Positions 22,701 through 33,300 of a stretch of 64,000 nt of DNA are shown in pieces. Below the pieces are notes generated by a model, which saw only the letters and a list, made by a program, of their open reading frames with translations, was not told the origin of the DNA and searched no databases. Location of the stretch: the NCBI GenBank assembly GCA_023213315.1, contig JAKCPI010010620.1, positions 1 through 64,000 on the forward strand. Reading direction: 5' to 3'. This stretch comes from Euborellia annulipes. Lineage: Eukaryota; Arthropoda; Insecta; Dermaptera; Anisolabididae. Position 1 is the first letter of the stretch, and every line of letters begins with the position of its first letter. A program made the position numbers and the translations under genes.

Positions 22701-23958
22701 CAAAATTTGTGGTCCACAAGAATGGAGAGGAGAACCTTCTTTTGAAACTCTAAATGAATTTCATAATAGGTTTTATATAGCCTAATTGTTTTTTTTTTTC
22801 AGTGCCAAAAGTGTGGGGTTAGATACAAGAGCGGATCCAGAGGTGTTTCTCGGGGGGGGGGGGTAATCTGGTGTGACTGGTCGCATTTTTTCTTAATTTC
22901 GGTAATTTAAAGGCGCATTCTGTACTTGTTTGCCAGAATATAAATACAAATCAAATTTTTAAGTATTAAATTTTAAAATTTTACATTAATAATAAATTTT
23001 TTTTTCGAAAACAAGGTTTTTTTTTCAAATCTCGGGGGGGGGGGGGGGGTAATTACCCCTTTATCCCCCCCTTTCTCCGCCCTTGGTTAGATATCTATTG
23101 ATCATCATTATGTTAATGTGAGCTCCCTAGATTATACGAATCCCTATTAATTAAGCAAACATTGCATCATTATTGTAAAGATTTTGCATAAGTACAGGGC
23201 GCTTTGGTTAAGTGCTGCTTCTCTTGTCAGCTTTGTCAACTATCTTGAGAGTTTGTAGGCAAGGGCGGATACAGGGGGGTAAGGGGGGTAATTACCCCCC
23301 CCCCCCCCCAGATTTGAAAAAATACCTTTTTTTCGAAAAAAAATTTATTTTTAATGTAAAATTTTAAAAATTAATACTTAAAAATTTGATTTGTATTTAT
23401 ATTCTGGCCAACAAGTACAGAATGCGCCTTTATATTACCGAAATTAAGAAAAAATAGTGTTCTGTGCGACGAGTCACACCAAATTACCCCCCCCCCCCCG
23501 AGAAACACCTCTGGATCCGCCCTTGTTTGTAGGTTCTATTGAAAGGAAGAGAAAATGGAAAAGTGTATTGACCAGAACTTGGGAAGAAATTGATCTTTTT
23601 CTAAACAAACGAGATTACAAAAAAAGAATAAAAAAAATTGCAGTCATTTCCCTGGTAAGAATTTTACCACAAATTCCTTTTTTTTATCTTTTCTAGATTT
23701 TCCCGGCGCAGAGGTCCTTCGCCAAACTCGAAATTATCATTAAGCCAATTTCCAAATACATCGAGGCCTGTAGAATTCTGGAAAAGTCTCCTTCCAGTTC
23801 TGCACCCTTACGCCACGGGGAGTTTCCCGTACCCCCCTGTGCCCCTCATATTTATCACCCTGTACCACCTGCTGCACCTGCTAACTTACAAAATGCATCA
23901 TCTTCGTCCTCAACAGCAAATCATCTTATTAATGAATAAACACTTATTTTATTTTTAG
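19726..23958 (+). CDS. ELK: ELK/TCF-type ETS-domain transcription factor, 4 coding exons
   Basis: Exons are 19726-19973, 21951-22129, 22204-22402 and 23697-23958 (about 295 codons). Exon 1 encodes the ETS winged helix (residues about 5-86): LWQFLLELL opens it and the recognition helix reads [17 protein letters not shown], with the two DNA-contacting arginines. [15 protein letters not shown] aligns with the ELK start, so Met 19726 is chosen. The frame splits inside an Arg codon and resumes with FVSFPEI, matching the ELK FVYKFVSYPE junction. Exon 2 has two VKME sites (psi-K-x-E), as in the SUMO-modified R motif of ELK1. Exons 3-4 are Pro/Ser-rich, with [13 protein letters not shown] and RPVEFWKSL resembling the ELK C-domain FWSTL core. 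Known role of the family: nuclear, MAPK-responsive, binds GGA sites, often with SRF. It is shorter than human ELK1 (428 aa) and I see no clear SRF-binding B box. Exon 4 is open in a second frame; see findings. The ETS class is certain, the ELK subfamily likely. Confidence 0.88.
20085..20705. repeat. long inverted repeat in ELK intron 1
   Basis: Left arm about 20110-20430 and right arm 20490-20705 are inverted copies: TTTCAAAAAGGACTTTACAA, GAGAAACACATCAAGTTTTG, TTTTGGTTTGAAGAATC and AAATTTATTCAAAGAAGCT each recur inverted. The left arm has an extra segment at 20230-20310. It lacks the hammerhead core. The ELK exon 1 frame reads through the donor into this arm, which is not coding. Confidence 0.75.
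20890..21125 (+). pseudogene. short LINE C-terminal remnant in ELK intron 1
   Basis: One plus frame reads [20 protein letters not shown] and [15 protein letters not shown], the familiar last segment of LINE proteins (RFWNSLP, then FK-x-x-L). The upstream part is gone. The 3' flank is ordinary AT-rich intron. Confidence 0.6.
21286..21468. mobile_element. fold-back element with a single hammerhead-like motif
   Basis: Arms AATAACAGAGGAATGCAGCC and its inverted partner at 21445-21468 enclose AAACCTCTATTATAAAATCA / inverted. A minus-strand motif occupies 21353-21386: core CTGAAGAT, stem II GG plus CAAT with ATTG plus CC, GAAACGTC. The second arm has lost its core. Confidence 0.7.
22826..23085 (+). 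mobile_element. hAT-type MITE with poly(G) tracts, ELK intron 3, copy 1
   Basis: It starts CAAGAGCGGATCCAG and ends CTCCGCCCTTG. It is flanked by a perfect 8-bp duplication GTTAGATA (22818-22825 and 23086-23093), the hallmark of hAT insertion. A G-run sits just inside each end. The middle contains a decayed version of the GGTGTGACT hairpin seen in repeat R1. Confidence 0.9.
23260..23525 (-). mobile_element. hAT-type MITE with poly(G) tracts, ELK intron 3, copy 2 (inverted)
   Basis: Same family as 22826-23085, in opposite orientation. The ends are CAAGGGCGGATACAG and CTGGATCCGCCCTTG. A perfect 8-bp target duplication TTTGTAGG lies at 23252-23259 and 23526-23533. With copy 1 it could fold a hairpin across about 700 bp of the ELK primary transcript. 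Confidence 0.9.
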
Positions 23959-24164
23959 TTCAACTTTGTTTTGTACTTTAATAGATTTTCTAAAATACTA
24001 TTTATTTTCATTAATTTTATTTTAATATATTAGCATCCTTATTTATTTCATGGTTATGGTGTTTTCTTATTCTATTTTTCTTTTAATTTTTGGTGAATTC
24101 GAAAAACAGTTTTTCATTAAATAAGTAAAAATGCCATTAGGAAGGCAGAAAATATTTGTGGTCA

Positions 24165-24500
24165 TTTATTTATTTATTTATAGCCTTTTATTGGTTCGCT
24201 AGTAGTTTTTTACATAGCAATTTTACATTGATTTTTTTTTTTATAATATACATATGAATAAATTAAAAATAAAAAGTTTTCTTAAAGTGGAACCAGGCCC
24301 CTACGGGCATAGGCCTCTCCCAGTTGTCTCCAGACTCTTCTTCGCTTGGCGATTCTGGTCCATTCTATTCCTGCAGTCTTCACAATGTCGTCGGTCCATC
24401 TCGTCCGCTGTCTTCCCCTTTTTCTCTTCTTGTCGAGTGGGCACCATTCCGTAATTGTCCTCGTCCATCTGTCCTCTTCTGTTCTGGCTATATGTCCTGC
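24165..24500 (-). pseudogene. RTE-like LINE C-terminal fragment just downstream of ELK
   Basis: On the minus strand one frame reads AGHIARTEEDRWTRTITEWC, then RGRQRTRWTDDIVKTAGIEW, then RRVWRQLGEAYARRGLVPL and TAA at 24284-24282. This is the diagnostic end of RTE/craniofacial-like LINE proteins (GRP-x-RW, then W-x-LGEAY). An (AAATA)n tail follows at 24165-24180. A Tc1/mariner-type MITE abuts its 5' break. Confidence 0.85.
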
Positions 24501-24514
24501 TATTTGTGGTCATA

Positions 24515-24750
24515 GGGTGGGCCAAAAAAACTCATTTTTTATTTGGAAGTTGTAATAGCGCGGAAAAGTTGCGAATTATATGGACAAAAAAGGTCTTTTT
24601 TCATATTTTGTCCAACTTTAGGGCCTATGCGCGACCGAAAGATGTCAACTGATTTTGATAATTTGTTTTTGTTTTTTTGTCTATGTAATTCGCAACTTTT
24701 CCGCGCTATTACAACTTCCAAATAAAAAAATGAGTTTTCTCGGGCCACCC
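24515..24750. mobile_element. Tc1/mariner-type MITE, 236 bp, TA target duplication
   Basis: Terminal inverted repeats of about 75 bp begin GGGTGGGCC on the left and end GGCCACCC on the right, and continue as a match of TTTGGAAGTTGTAATAGCGC. The element is flanked by TA (24513-24514 and 24751-24752). There is no coding capacity; the centre is 80-90 bp of unrelated sequence. Confidence 0.88.
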
Positions 24751-25670
24751 TAATGTATGATCTTCTCTCTTGTTCATGAATTTAAATGAAAATAATTCGA
24801 TGAATGGGAAAAATTTTATTTCGATGTGTTTGATAGGGTGTATTCGGTTCTTTTGAAATTTTAAAAGAAAATTCAAAAAGTTTCTTAATTGGTTTACTAA
24901 ATTTTACTTGTGGGTTTATAAAAATTTTTCATTATAAAAAAAATTGAAATTTCTTAGTTTCCGAATTGATTAAACTAAAAATTAAAAGAAAAATCTTGTT
25001 GTTTCATTAACATTTATTATTTATATTAATATGTATATATGAATGTTTGCCCGAGTGGAGTGTTTGTGTTAATAGAATTGTTATAAATTGTTTTCAAAAT
25101 GTGATTCTTGTTTTACTGCATTCATTTCAAGTTCTAAATAAGATTGTTTCATAAATTAAGAAACTTACAAAGTGAAAATTTATATCACATAGTCTCTCTG
25201 TTGATATGCAAATAAGATTTTAATAAAGATCATAAATATAGATAAAAAACTATAATTGAATCCATTTATAATTAGTAATGTTTATTTATATTTACGTTTT
25301 TTTTTTTGTTTTTTTTTTTAATAAATTGAATAAAAAATAAAATAAAACTGTTAAACTAAAAATAAATCTTAAAATATTTTACATTTATAAAAAATGAAAA
25401 AATTTTGTGATCTACTTTGTGATATATATAATAAATATCTATAGTTTTTTTAAAATGGTATAATTTTTTTAATAAAATATCAAAAAAACGTAAAAGTAGT
25501 ATTTATTACTCAAAAAGTTTACAATTTCTTTCATATTTAATTTTTTTTGAATTTCTATAATTTTAAAATGGAGAAGCCTAATGTATATATATTTACTATT
25601 AACAAGTTAAGACAATTCCGGGTGAGATGCTCAATCAGCTCTAATTTTCAAATCGCACTGGTTGTGTCAT
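24751..25670. other. AT-rich intergenic, nothing recognised
   Basis: Only A/T-rich low-complexity sequence between the MITE and the SINE. Confidence 0.45.
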
Positions 25671-25673
25671 TTA

Positions 25674-25820
25674 GAGGAGGCTCGTGGCTAATCAGAAACT
25701 AGAGTTGCTATACAACTCGAGTTCAAATCCCACATGGTGTGAAAATTCTCAAACATTGCCTCCGTCTCTCTGTAATTGGATCTAGTCTCTGTTGAGAGAT
25801 GTGAAAATTAAAAAAAAAAT
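25674..25820 (+). mobile_element. tRNA-derived SINE with A-rich tail
   Basis: It starts GAGGAGGCTCGTGGCTAATC. The A box is TGGCTAATCAG and the B box GAGTTCAAATCC (25719-25730). The 3' body (25765-25810) ends GAGAGATGTGAAAATT plus an A-run. The body recurs on the minus strand at 41111-41192. The head matches that of the 7984-8199 SINE. Confidence 0.78.
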
Positions 25821-25868
25821 GTCTGCTCGTATTATTCCAAAACAAAATACAGATGAAGTAAAGGCCTT

Positions 25869-26604
25869 GTGATTATTTCTATTTTATATTGCTTAATGAA
25901 TGTAATATTTAATATTTTATTTCTTGAGTTGAATAGCTGTAGATATTTAATTATAAGAAAGGAACGGGAGCCGACCAATTTCAAGCTAGAAAAAAATTAT
26001 CATGTGTATGGAGAAGACATATTGACAGAACACCAGTGCCAAATCTGGCTTGCAAAATTTCGATTGGGCAATTTTGATTTCGAAGATACCCCTCGTTCTG
26101 GAAGGCCAAAAGCTGATAAAGACACAATCAAGACATTAATTGATGCAAAGCGGGGAATAACAACTCGTGAAATCGCTGTGAGATTAAATTTATCGAATCA
26201 TGATCATTTGAATAGCCTAGGAAGCAAATCACAGAAGCCAACGCGACGGCACAAATTTATTTCAGTAAGAACATGAGGAATTCATATATCGAGCTTTGAG
26301 ATTAAACCTAGCCCTTTCAAATGATCATGAACGGTCGAATTCGAGAAATTTAAATAATTCTTTTCTTACTTGAACAGCATTTTTACCTTTTCTATAGTAC
26401 AAAAGTGAAATATCTATATTTAAAAGGGCACCAACAAAAAACTACTGCGTAGAATCAATCGAAATTTTCACAAGAAAGCCTTGCTATATTAGATGTCAAA
26501 ATATATAATTAATTATATGGCTTAAGTGTGACGTTAGCTTTGAAAAAATACAATCAAGTCCTTTGTTGGGGAAAAAACGAAATTACTTTCCGAACAATCC
26601 AATA
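25869..26604 (+). pseudogene. broken mariner transposase with right terminal repeat
   Basis: The frame 25869-26276 contains HVYGEDILTEHQCQIWLAKF, then FEDTPRSGRPKADKD and TTREIAVRLNLS, the N-terminal helix-turn-helix region of mariner transposases. The DDD catalytic core is missing after about 26270. At 26578-26604 the sequence GAAATTACTTTCCGAACAAT is a mariner terminal repeat ending next to TA. The left terminal repeat is not visible. It is an internally deleted, dead copy. Confidence 0.82.
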
Positions 26605-27350
26605 AATAAAGGTGGGGCATCTCGGGAGAGATGGGAAAATATACATTTTCAAAAAATTGACTATCTTTTGCATTGTATTATTCAATGGTAGATAATTTAT
26701 GAAAATCGATTACATTTTTAAGATATTGATAACACAATAAGTTGATTTCATCGATTGTATAAAATTCTATAAGTATTTTCCTTTAGGTGGGGCATCTCTC
26801 CCGGAATTATATTATATTGGTGTTGTATTCATCTCTTAACGAGAGATCTAGACAAACTTTTACCTTAGGGATGATCTTATTAATTAACTTCTTAATTTTA
26901 AAAAATACAAAATATTAACTATATGAAAAAAAGACTAAGAAATGATATCTTAAATGTTTTTGAGTAGCTCGTATAATTAGCTATTAATAAGATCAATTCC
27001 AAGTTAAGTCTTGTCTATTTTACAGTTTAACAGAAGATAAGTATTGGTTAATCGCTCTGGGGCAGCGAAGCTTGACTGGATATTATTTCAACTGGTTCAC
27101 TGAACTATAAAAATATATATATAGCCCTAGGACTCAATAAAAACTAAAATTATTTTCGCGGAGAGCCTAAAAATCTTTATTTATTAAAGTAGTAGTTAAC
27201 AATTGTTGAAGTGTAGTCTATTTTCTTTTTTTACATATATAATACATTAGTTATGAATTCTACTGTATAAATAAAAATTGTTTAGTTATAGTTAGAACAT
27301 CACGAAATAATACTATGCATAAATAAATAAACACGAAAAAATAGTTAATT
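26605..27350. other. intergenic 3' side of IDH3G
   Basis: Two direct AGGTGGGGCATCTC units (about 26612 and 26787) flank 165 bp. Toward 27180, minus-strand AATAAATAAAG could serve as the IDH3G poly(A) signal. Confidence 0.35.
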
Positions 27351-30300
27351 TCAGAGGGTTTTCTTGGTGATTTCTAAATATTTAAGAATATTTTGAATAA
27401 TGTCGGATGTCTTTGCCGTTCCTCCAAGATCTGAAAAAAATAGTGATCAAATGAAAAATAATTTTTGTGTTAGTTAACTCAACAGACAAATGTGGAATTT
27501 AATTTGATAATTAAGCACGACGTCCACGAGGAATTGTCCGAGCCTCATTACGAAAGTACAAGTACCATAGTATATTATTCCAAAGAAGAAAAGACGAAAT
27601 AATAATAGTGATAGAAATAAACAACTATTTTTATTTATATAAGCAATAAAATAACTGATATTCCTTGTTTACCTGATGTGTGAAGTCTGTCCTGATTAAT
27701 AGTTTTATTAATAGCGTCCTCAATAATTTGGGCATGTTTATGATGCCCCAAATGCAGAAGTAAATCGACAGATGCATTCAACATAGCAATTGGGTTTGCG
27801 ATATTTTTTCCCGCTATCGCAGTTCCAGTGTTTCGAGTTCCAGGTTCAAACATGGCGTACTTAAAAAAAAAATGGACATTTTATAAATTAGAAGTCTTTG
27901 AGTATTACAATAAAAAATTTTGTAAACATTAGAAGTAGAATCAAAACAATTAAAAAATAAATTATAAATTATTCTCACTTTATATTTAGAAAAAATTACA
28001 AAGAAGTAAGCAAGTAAGTTTTTTTGGTACTTTATTTTATATATTTATAATGAATGTATTTAATTATGTTTTAGTTGCTCTGATGATGGATCGAAATTGA
28101 ATAAATACAATCAGCATTTGTGTTTTTAGTTCTTTAGAGCATATTTTATAAACAATATCAATCTGTCTACATTGTCAGATTTTTCTTCCGTGGTTTTTTC
28201 TAAATATAAAAATAAATATCTGACCATATCATACATATTCTTTATAATTTTTTCTCTTTTTGTTTGGCATATAATTAAAATGAGGTATTAAATGCTAGTG
28301 AAATGATTTAATACTTAAAGGGCTTCGAGAGGCAAAAGTGCTCGCATGTTTTTGCCGATATGATGGCGTTAGGGGTCTTAAAAGTTTATCCAAAAAGCCC
28401 GAATATTACGAAAATTTGCCAAAAGATAACAGGATGGTAGGGCTTTATTTAATCTCATGTATTTGTTTGATTTTCATTGATAATGAATAGTTTATATAAA
28501 TATTATTATATATTATATAACTTTTATAACAACATAAAAATATATAAATGTAAGTGATCTGATAATGCCGGTTGTTAGACAAGCCTGCCATCTTTTGCAA
28601 GAGCGCTGAACTATTTGGCCGTTAATTTTTAATAATAATAATATTTATTTCACTTCCAAACAGAAATAATCCAATTATATGGAAGTTAAAAGAGGAAAAA
28701 TCATACATAAGAATCACAAAAGAACAAAAATTTACAAACAAATTCCGTATACAGAGTTGGTATACACTCAAATAGACAAGTCTGCCTCCCTCCGAGTGTA
28801 TTCAACAATCATCCTTAATACAGGTGACCTTTCTCCGATCACTGTTCGACATTGCCTGAGGTAGAAGAGGGATCCAAACCTCAGGGCGAACGCCGGGACT
28901 CTAAAACCAACCTTGGCACAACAAATACGAAATTTATTTTTGACTTTGTCACCACTTTATTTAATTATTATATTAATGATTTTTACATTTTTAGATTAAA
29001 AAAAAATTACAATTTTCAAAATAGAGTTTTTTTGCATTTTCTATAAATATAAAAAAATATTTTTTAATTAATCGTAATTAAAAAAAAATTCTATTATGGA
29101 TCCTCACGAATTTAAATCATTTAAATAAAAACCGCATTAAAAAAATACTTTAATATGTCTCAGTAGTTTCGGACTAAAGATTCAAAGTGCCCTCCTGAAG
29201 CCCCTTAACATAATTTACGGAACTGTCAAATGGGGTTAAATAAAAGATTTTTGGACGATAGTGAGTTTTTTTTCAATATTCCTAAAAATAATAATTACTA
29301 GTTAAATAAAGAATGATTAAAACTTAAGAAATTACATGATCGCCGTAATTCTTGCCAGAAAGGAGTCCAGCGCCTCCAACAAGTCCACAGATAACATTTG
29401 AGACAATTGTTCCATAAAGGTTTGTCATAATCATGACATCAAATTGATGAGGTTTCGATACAAGTTGCATACAACAATTATCTATAATCATATCGTTATG
29501 TTCTATCATCGGATATTCTTTCGCTATTCGACGAGAAGTTTCCAAAAATAAGCCGTCGGATAATTTCCTGTAACATTGTATTAATTAATTATATTATATA
29601 TAGTATATTGACACCATCTTAGGTGCAAAGTATGATTTTCTTGAAAGAACTTGTCATAAAATGAGAAATTATCAGAGACAAATAGCCTGCGCATGATGAC
29701 AAGCTCTCTCAAAAAGATTACACAAGTCAACAAAAAAAAGATTTTTTTTTTTTTGGGTTTCTGTTTTAATGCTGGAATTCTGATTCTTGTCACCAAAAAA
29801 CACTTAAATTTCCATTTTTAGCTTTTAAAGTTTGCTTTTGTTTAATTGGTACAGGGGTTTGAAAAAATAAAAAAAACCTCAAAATTTGTGTACTTTTTTC
29901 AGTTTTTCGCTTATATCTTGTAAACTAAACATATTTTCTCCACTACAGTAAAATACAAAATTGTAGAGTATTAAATTTGCTAAAATTTGGTTGATAAATC
30001 AAATTTGTAAACTCAATATTAACCGAGAAACGGCCTAACGAATTCTTTCTATGTTTTACATTCGAGAAACATGGTCTTACTTTGATCGGCCCTACCCGGG
30101 TTAATATTGGGTCTACATATTCGAGCATTAAGCTCTACAACTTTGTATGGTACTATGGTGCACAAAATATGCTTAGTTTACGAGATATACAGCAGAGATT
30201 TACAGCAATAATAGTCTCGAGTTCAAAGATTCATTTTCTGTTCTGGGAGTGACAGTTACATCTGATCTCTCCTGGAGCAACCACATCTCTTCTGTGGTTA

Positions 30301-33300
30301 AATCTACCGCAAGGAAATTGGGTTTCCTATTCAAAACGAAGCGTTACTTTTCCTCCCAACAACTCCTAATCCTCTATAAAGCCCAAATTCGGCCGTGTCT
30401 TGAATATTGTTCCCACCTTTGGCGAGGGGGCGTCGAAAGACGCTCTCTCCTCCTTGGAAGCCATACAGAGGCGTGCAATTAGACTGATAGGTGATTCTAC
30501 CCTTACTGCATCCCTACAGTCACTAGATCATAGAAGAAGAGTATCTGCACTATCTCTCTTCTACAGGTATTACCATGGTCAATGCTCTGCCGAATTAAAA
30601 TCAATTATCCCACCCAATGCAACATATTCACGGAACACAAGAGAGGCATCTTCCCAGCATCCCTATGCTGTTCAGATCACGACTAACAGAACAAAACAAT
30701 TTCATTCTTCCTTTGTCCCCATGACCTCCCGTGATTGGAACAAGCTCCCTGCGTCTATCTTCCCCAAAACCTACAATCTTCAGATTTTCAAGTCTAACCT
30801 CAACAGGCATCTTCTCAGTTCCCGCAGTTGAGTTTCCCCTTTATGCTTCTCCTTTTGTTTTTATTTTCTTCCTGGCTGCATGTGACTATTGGTCATTATA
30901 GGTCTTCGGACCTTATGCACCCATTCCAAAAAAAAAAAAAAAAAAATATAAAAATGTCCGGTCTTCTTAGTAAAAAATTCGAAAAATTGCTCTAGTACAA
31001 AAGCAAATTTTGATCAAAAAAATTATTTTTACATTTATTTTTAGAGTAGGAGAAACAAAAATTTCATATGAAGAAGCCAGACCCAAAAATCGTGTTGACC
31101 AGTGTTATACCTATATTGAGGATAGTGTGTGTATAGCTAATAAAAACATTTGCTATAAATTGATCTAGTGAGAGGAGAACGAAGAAAGGCTAGTTAATTT
31201 CTCTCTCTTCGTTTCCTGTTAATGAATTATCTACAAAATAATACAAATCTTTATAATTAAGGGACCCTTCTTTATTGTGTTAGGTCTATTCTATTAGGTT
31301 ATAGCAGTGGTTCTCAAACTTGTGTATTTAGAGCCGCCCCTTTTCTAGTTAGAATAATTATGTGTCCCCTGCAAGAAATTAGATGAAAAAAACCCACGAT
31401 ATTACTAGCTAAACTTTTATGAAATACTTATTTAAAAATAAAATTTGAACTTGTTCATTATATGATTGACTAGCAATGTATGCATGGCATTATTTATTAA
31501 TGTGACTCTCAAATGTTTAAATGTAATGGATCTAAATGCGAATATAATACTCACCTTATAGGTAAATATATAATTCTAAATATAAAATCAATTACTTAAT
31601 TTTTAATTTATTATATTCTGCCATTTAGATCCAGCCCTCACTGAGGAAGGCTTACAGCAGAGTAGCCGAAACCTGACGGTCTGAGATCAAATAGATTTTT
31701 AATAAAATAAATATATAAATTATTTATATATTTTATTTGGACTGAAAAGACCTATCACCTTTCCAATTACTAGCCATGGTTTGATACTCGTGCGAAGTCG
31801 CGGTAACCCATCAAGATGATGTTACTTAAGGCGCTTAGGGCCGGTAGCTTCATCTATGGGTAGTTAGTGGAGTCTAAGTTAAGTGGCTTTTTTTTGTAGT
31901 GCAGAAACCCTCTTTAGTTTTATTCTTATAGTAAAATATACGATATCTCATCATTTTATTGATAAAAGGAGTAGATATATTTGTTATTTTTATTTTTATT
32001 CAACTTCTTTTAACAATAAAAAGACGAGATGTGATATATTTTAGGGCTGCTTGCATAGAGGTAGCCATTTTGCTTTCAATTTGATAACTTCAATTAGTTT
32101 CTGTATTACACACTAACTATAGGTCAACTAACTACCCATAGATGAAGCTACCGGCCCTGAATGTATGCCTTAAAAATATTATTTTAATTTGAGTTATAGT
32201 AACAATTTAATTATTAGACGCCCCCTTCCACAGTTTGAGAACCGTTGAGTTTTAGGAAATCTTTTTTAAATCTAATTTTATACTTACATTATATTTGCTT
32301 TATGAATAGTTGTGACTCTTTTTCTTCCATTGCGTTTTGCATATTCGAAAGCATATCTCGCTACTCTCTCAGAATTTGATTGAGTTACAACTTTCATGCT
32401 CTCTATAACACCTACAACACTCTTAAAATAATTTGTAAATAATATACCAAGAAAATAAATGAATGATATTTAAATGGACATTTACTTCATGCTCCAACAT
32501 GGCGTATTCCCCTTCTGTATTTTGACGAATAATAATAATATCAATCCCCTGTTGACGAGCTTTAACGCCAGGATACGATTTGCAATTGACGATGTTAATA
32601 TAAAGATCTAATTCGTTTCGTAGAGCGACATTTCGAGAGATGACACCTGTATCCATGCTGCCAGTTTCAATATTACCTGCAATTGGAAAGTTAATTGAAA
32701 AGAGAGATGATTTGGTATAATAAGAGGTAAATAGTTTTTAAGGATTTTAAAATCTCTTGGTTTCAAATAATTTTATCCAAATTGAAGGAAACAATTTTCA
32801 AATTTTAACATAAAGGTTAGAAAATTTCAAATCCAGTTAAAACATATTTGTTTACCACAGACCAAGGGCGGATCCAGAGGTTTTTCTCGGGGGGGGGGGG
32901 GGTAATCTGGTGTGACTCGTCGCACAGCACACTATTTTTTCTTAATTTCGGTAATTTAAAGGCGCATTCTGTACTTGTTTGCCAGAATATAAATACAAAT
33001 CAAATTTTTAAGTATTAATTTTTAAAATTTTACGTTAAAAATAAATTTTTTTCAGAAAAAAAAGTATTTTTTTCAAACCCCTTGTATCCGCCCTTGCCAC
33101 AGACAAACATAAATAAAAACTAATTTTCAGATGTACCTTACTACTTAATAATAATACAACATACGTAAAAATACAGAAGAGAAAACTAATAAATTATAAT
33201 ATAGGTCAAAGACCAAGAAATTTTCTGCTCTGTTTTTCTATCAGGGGCGTATAAAGAATTTTTCCGGGGGGGGGGGGGGGGGGCAAACTCATTTTTAAAT

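Noticed and set aside
22801..22825. Extra ELK exon after the T-tract and CAG at 22790-22801
   Set aside because: The following sequence runs straight into the hAT MITE and has no conserved coding content.
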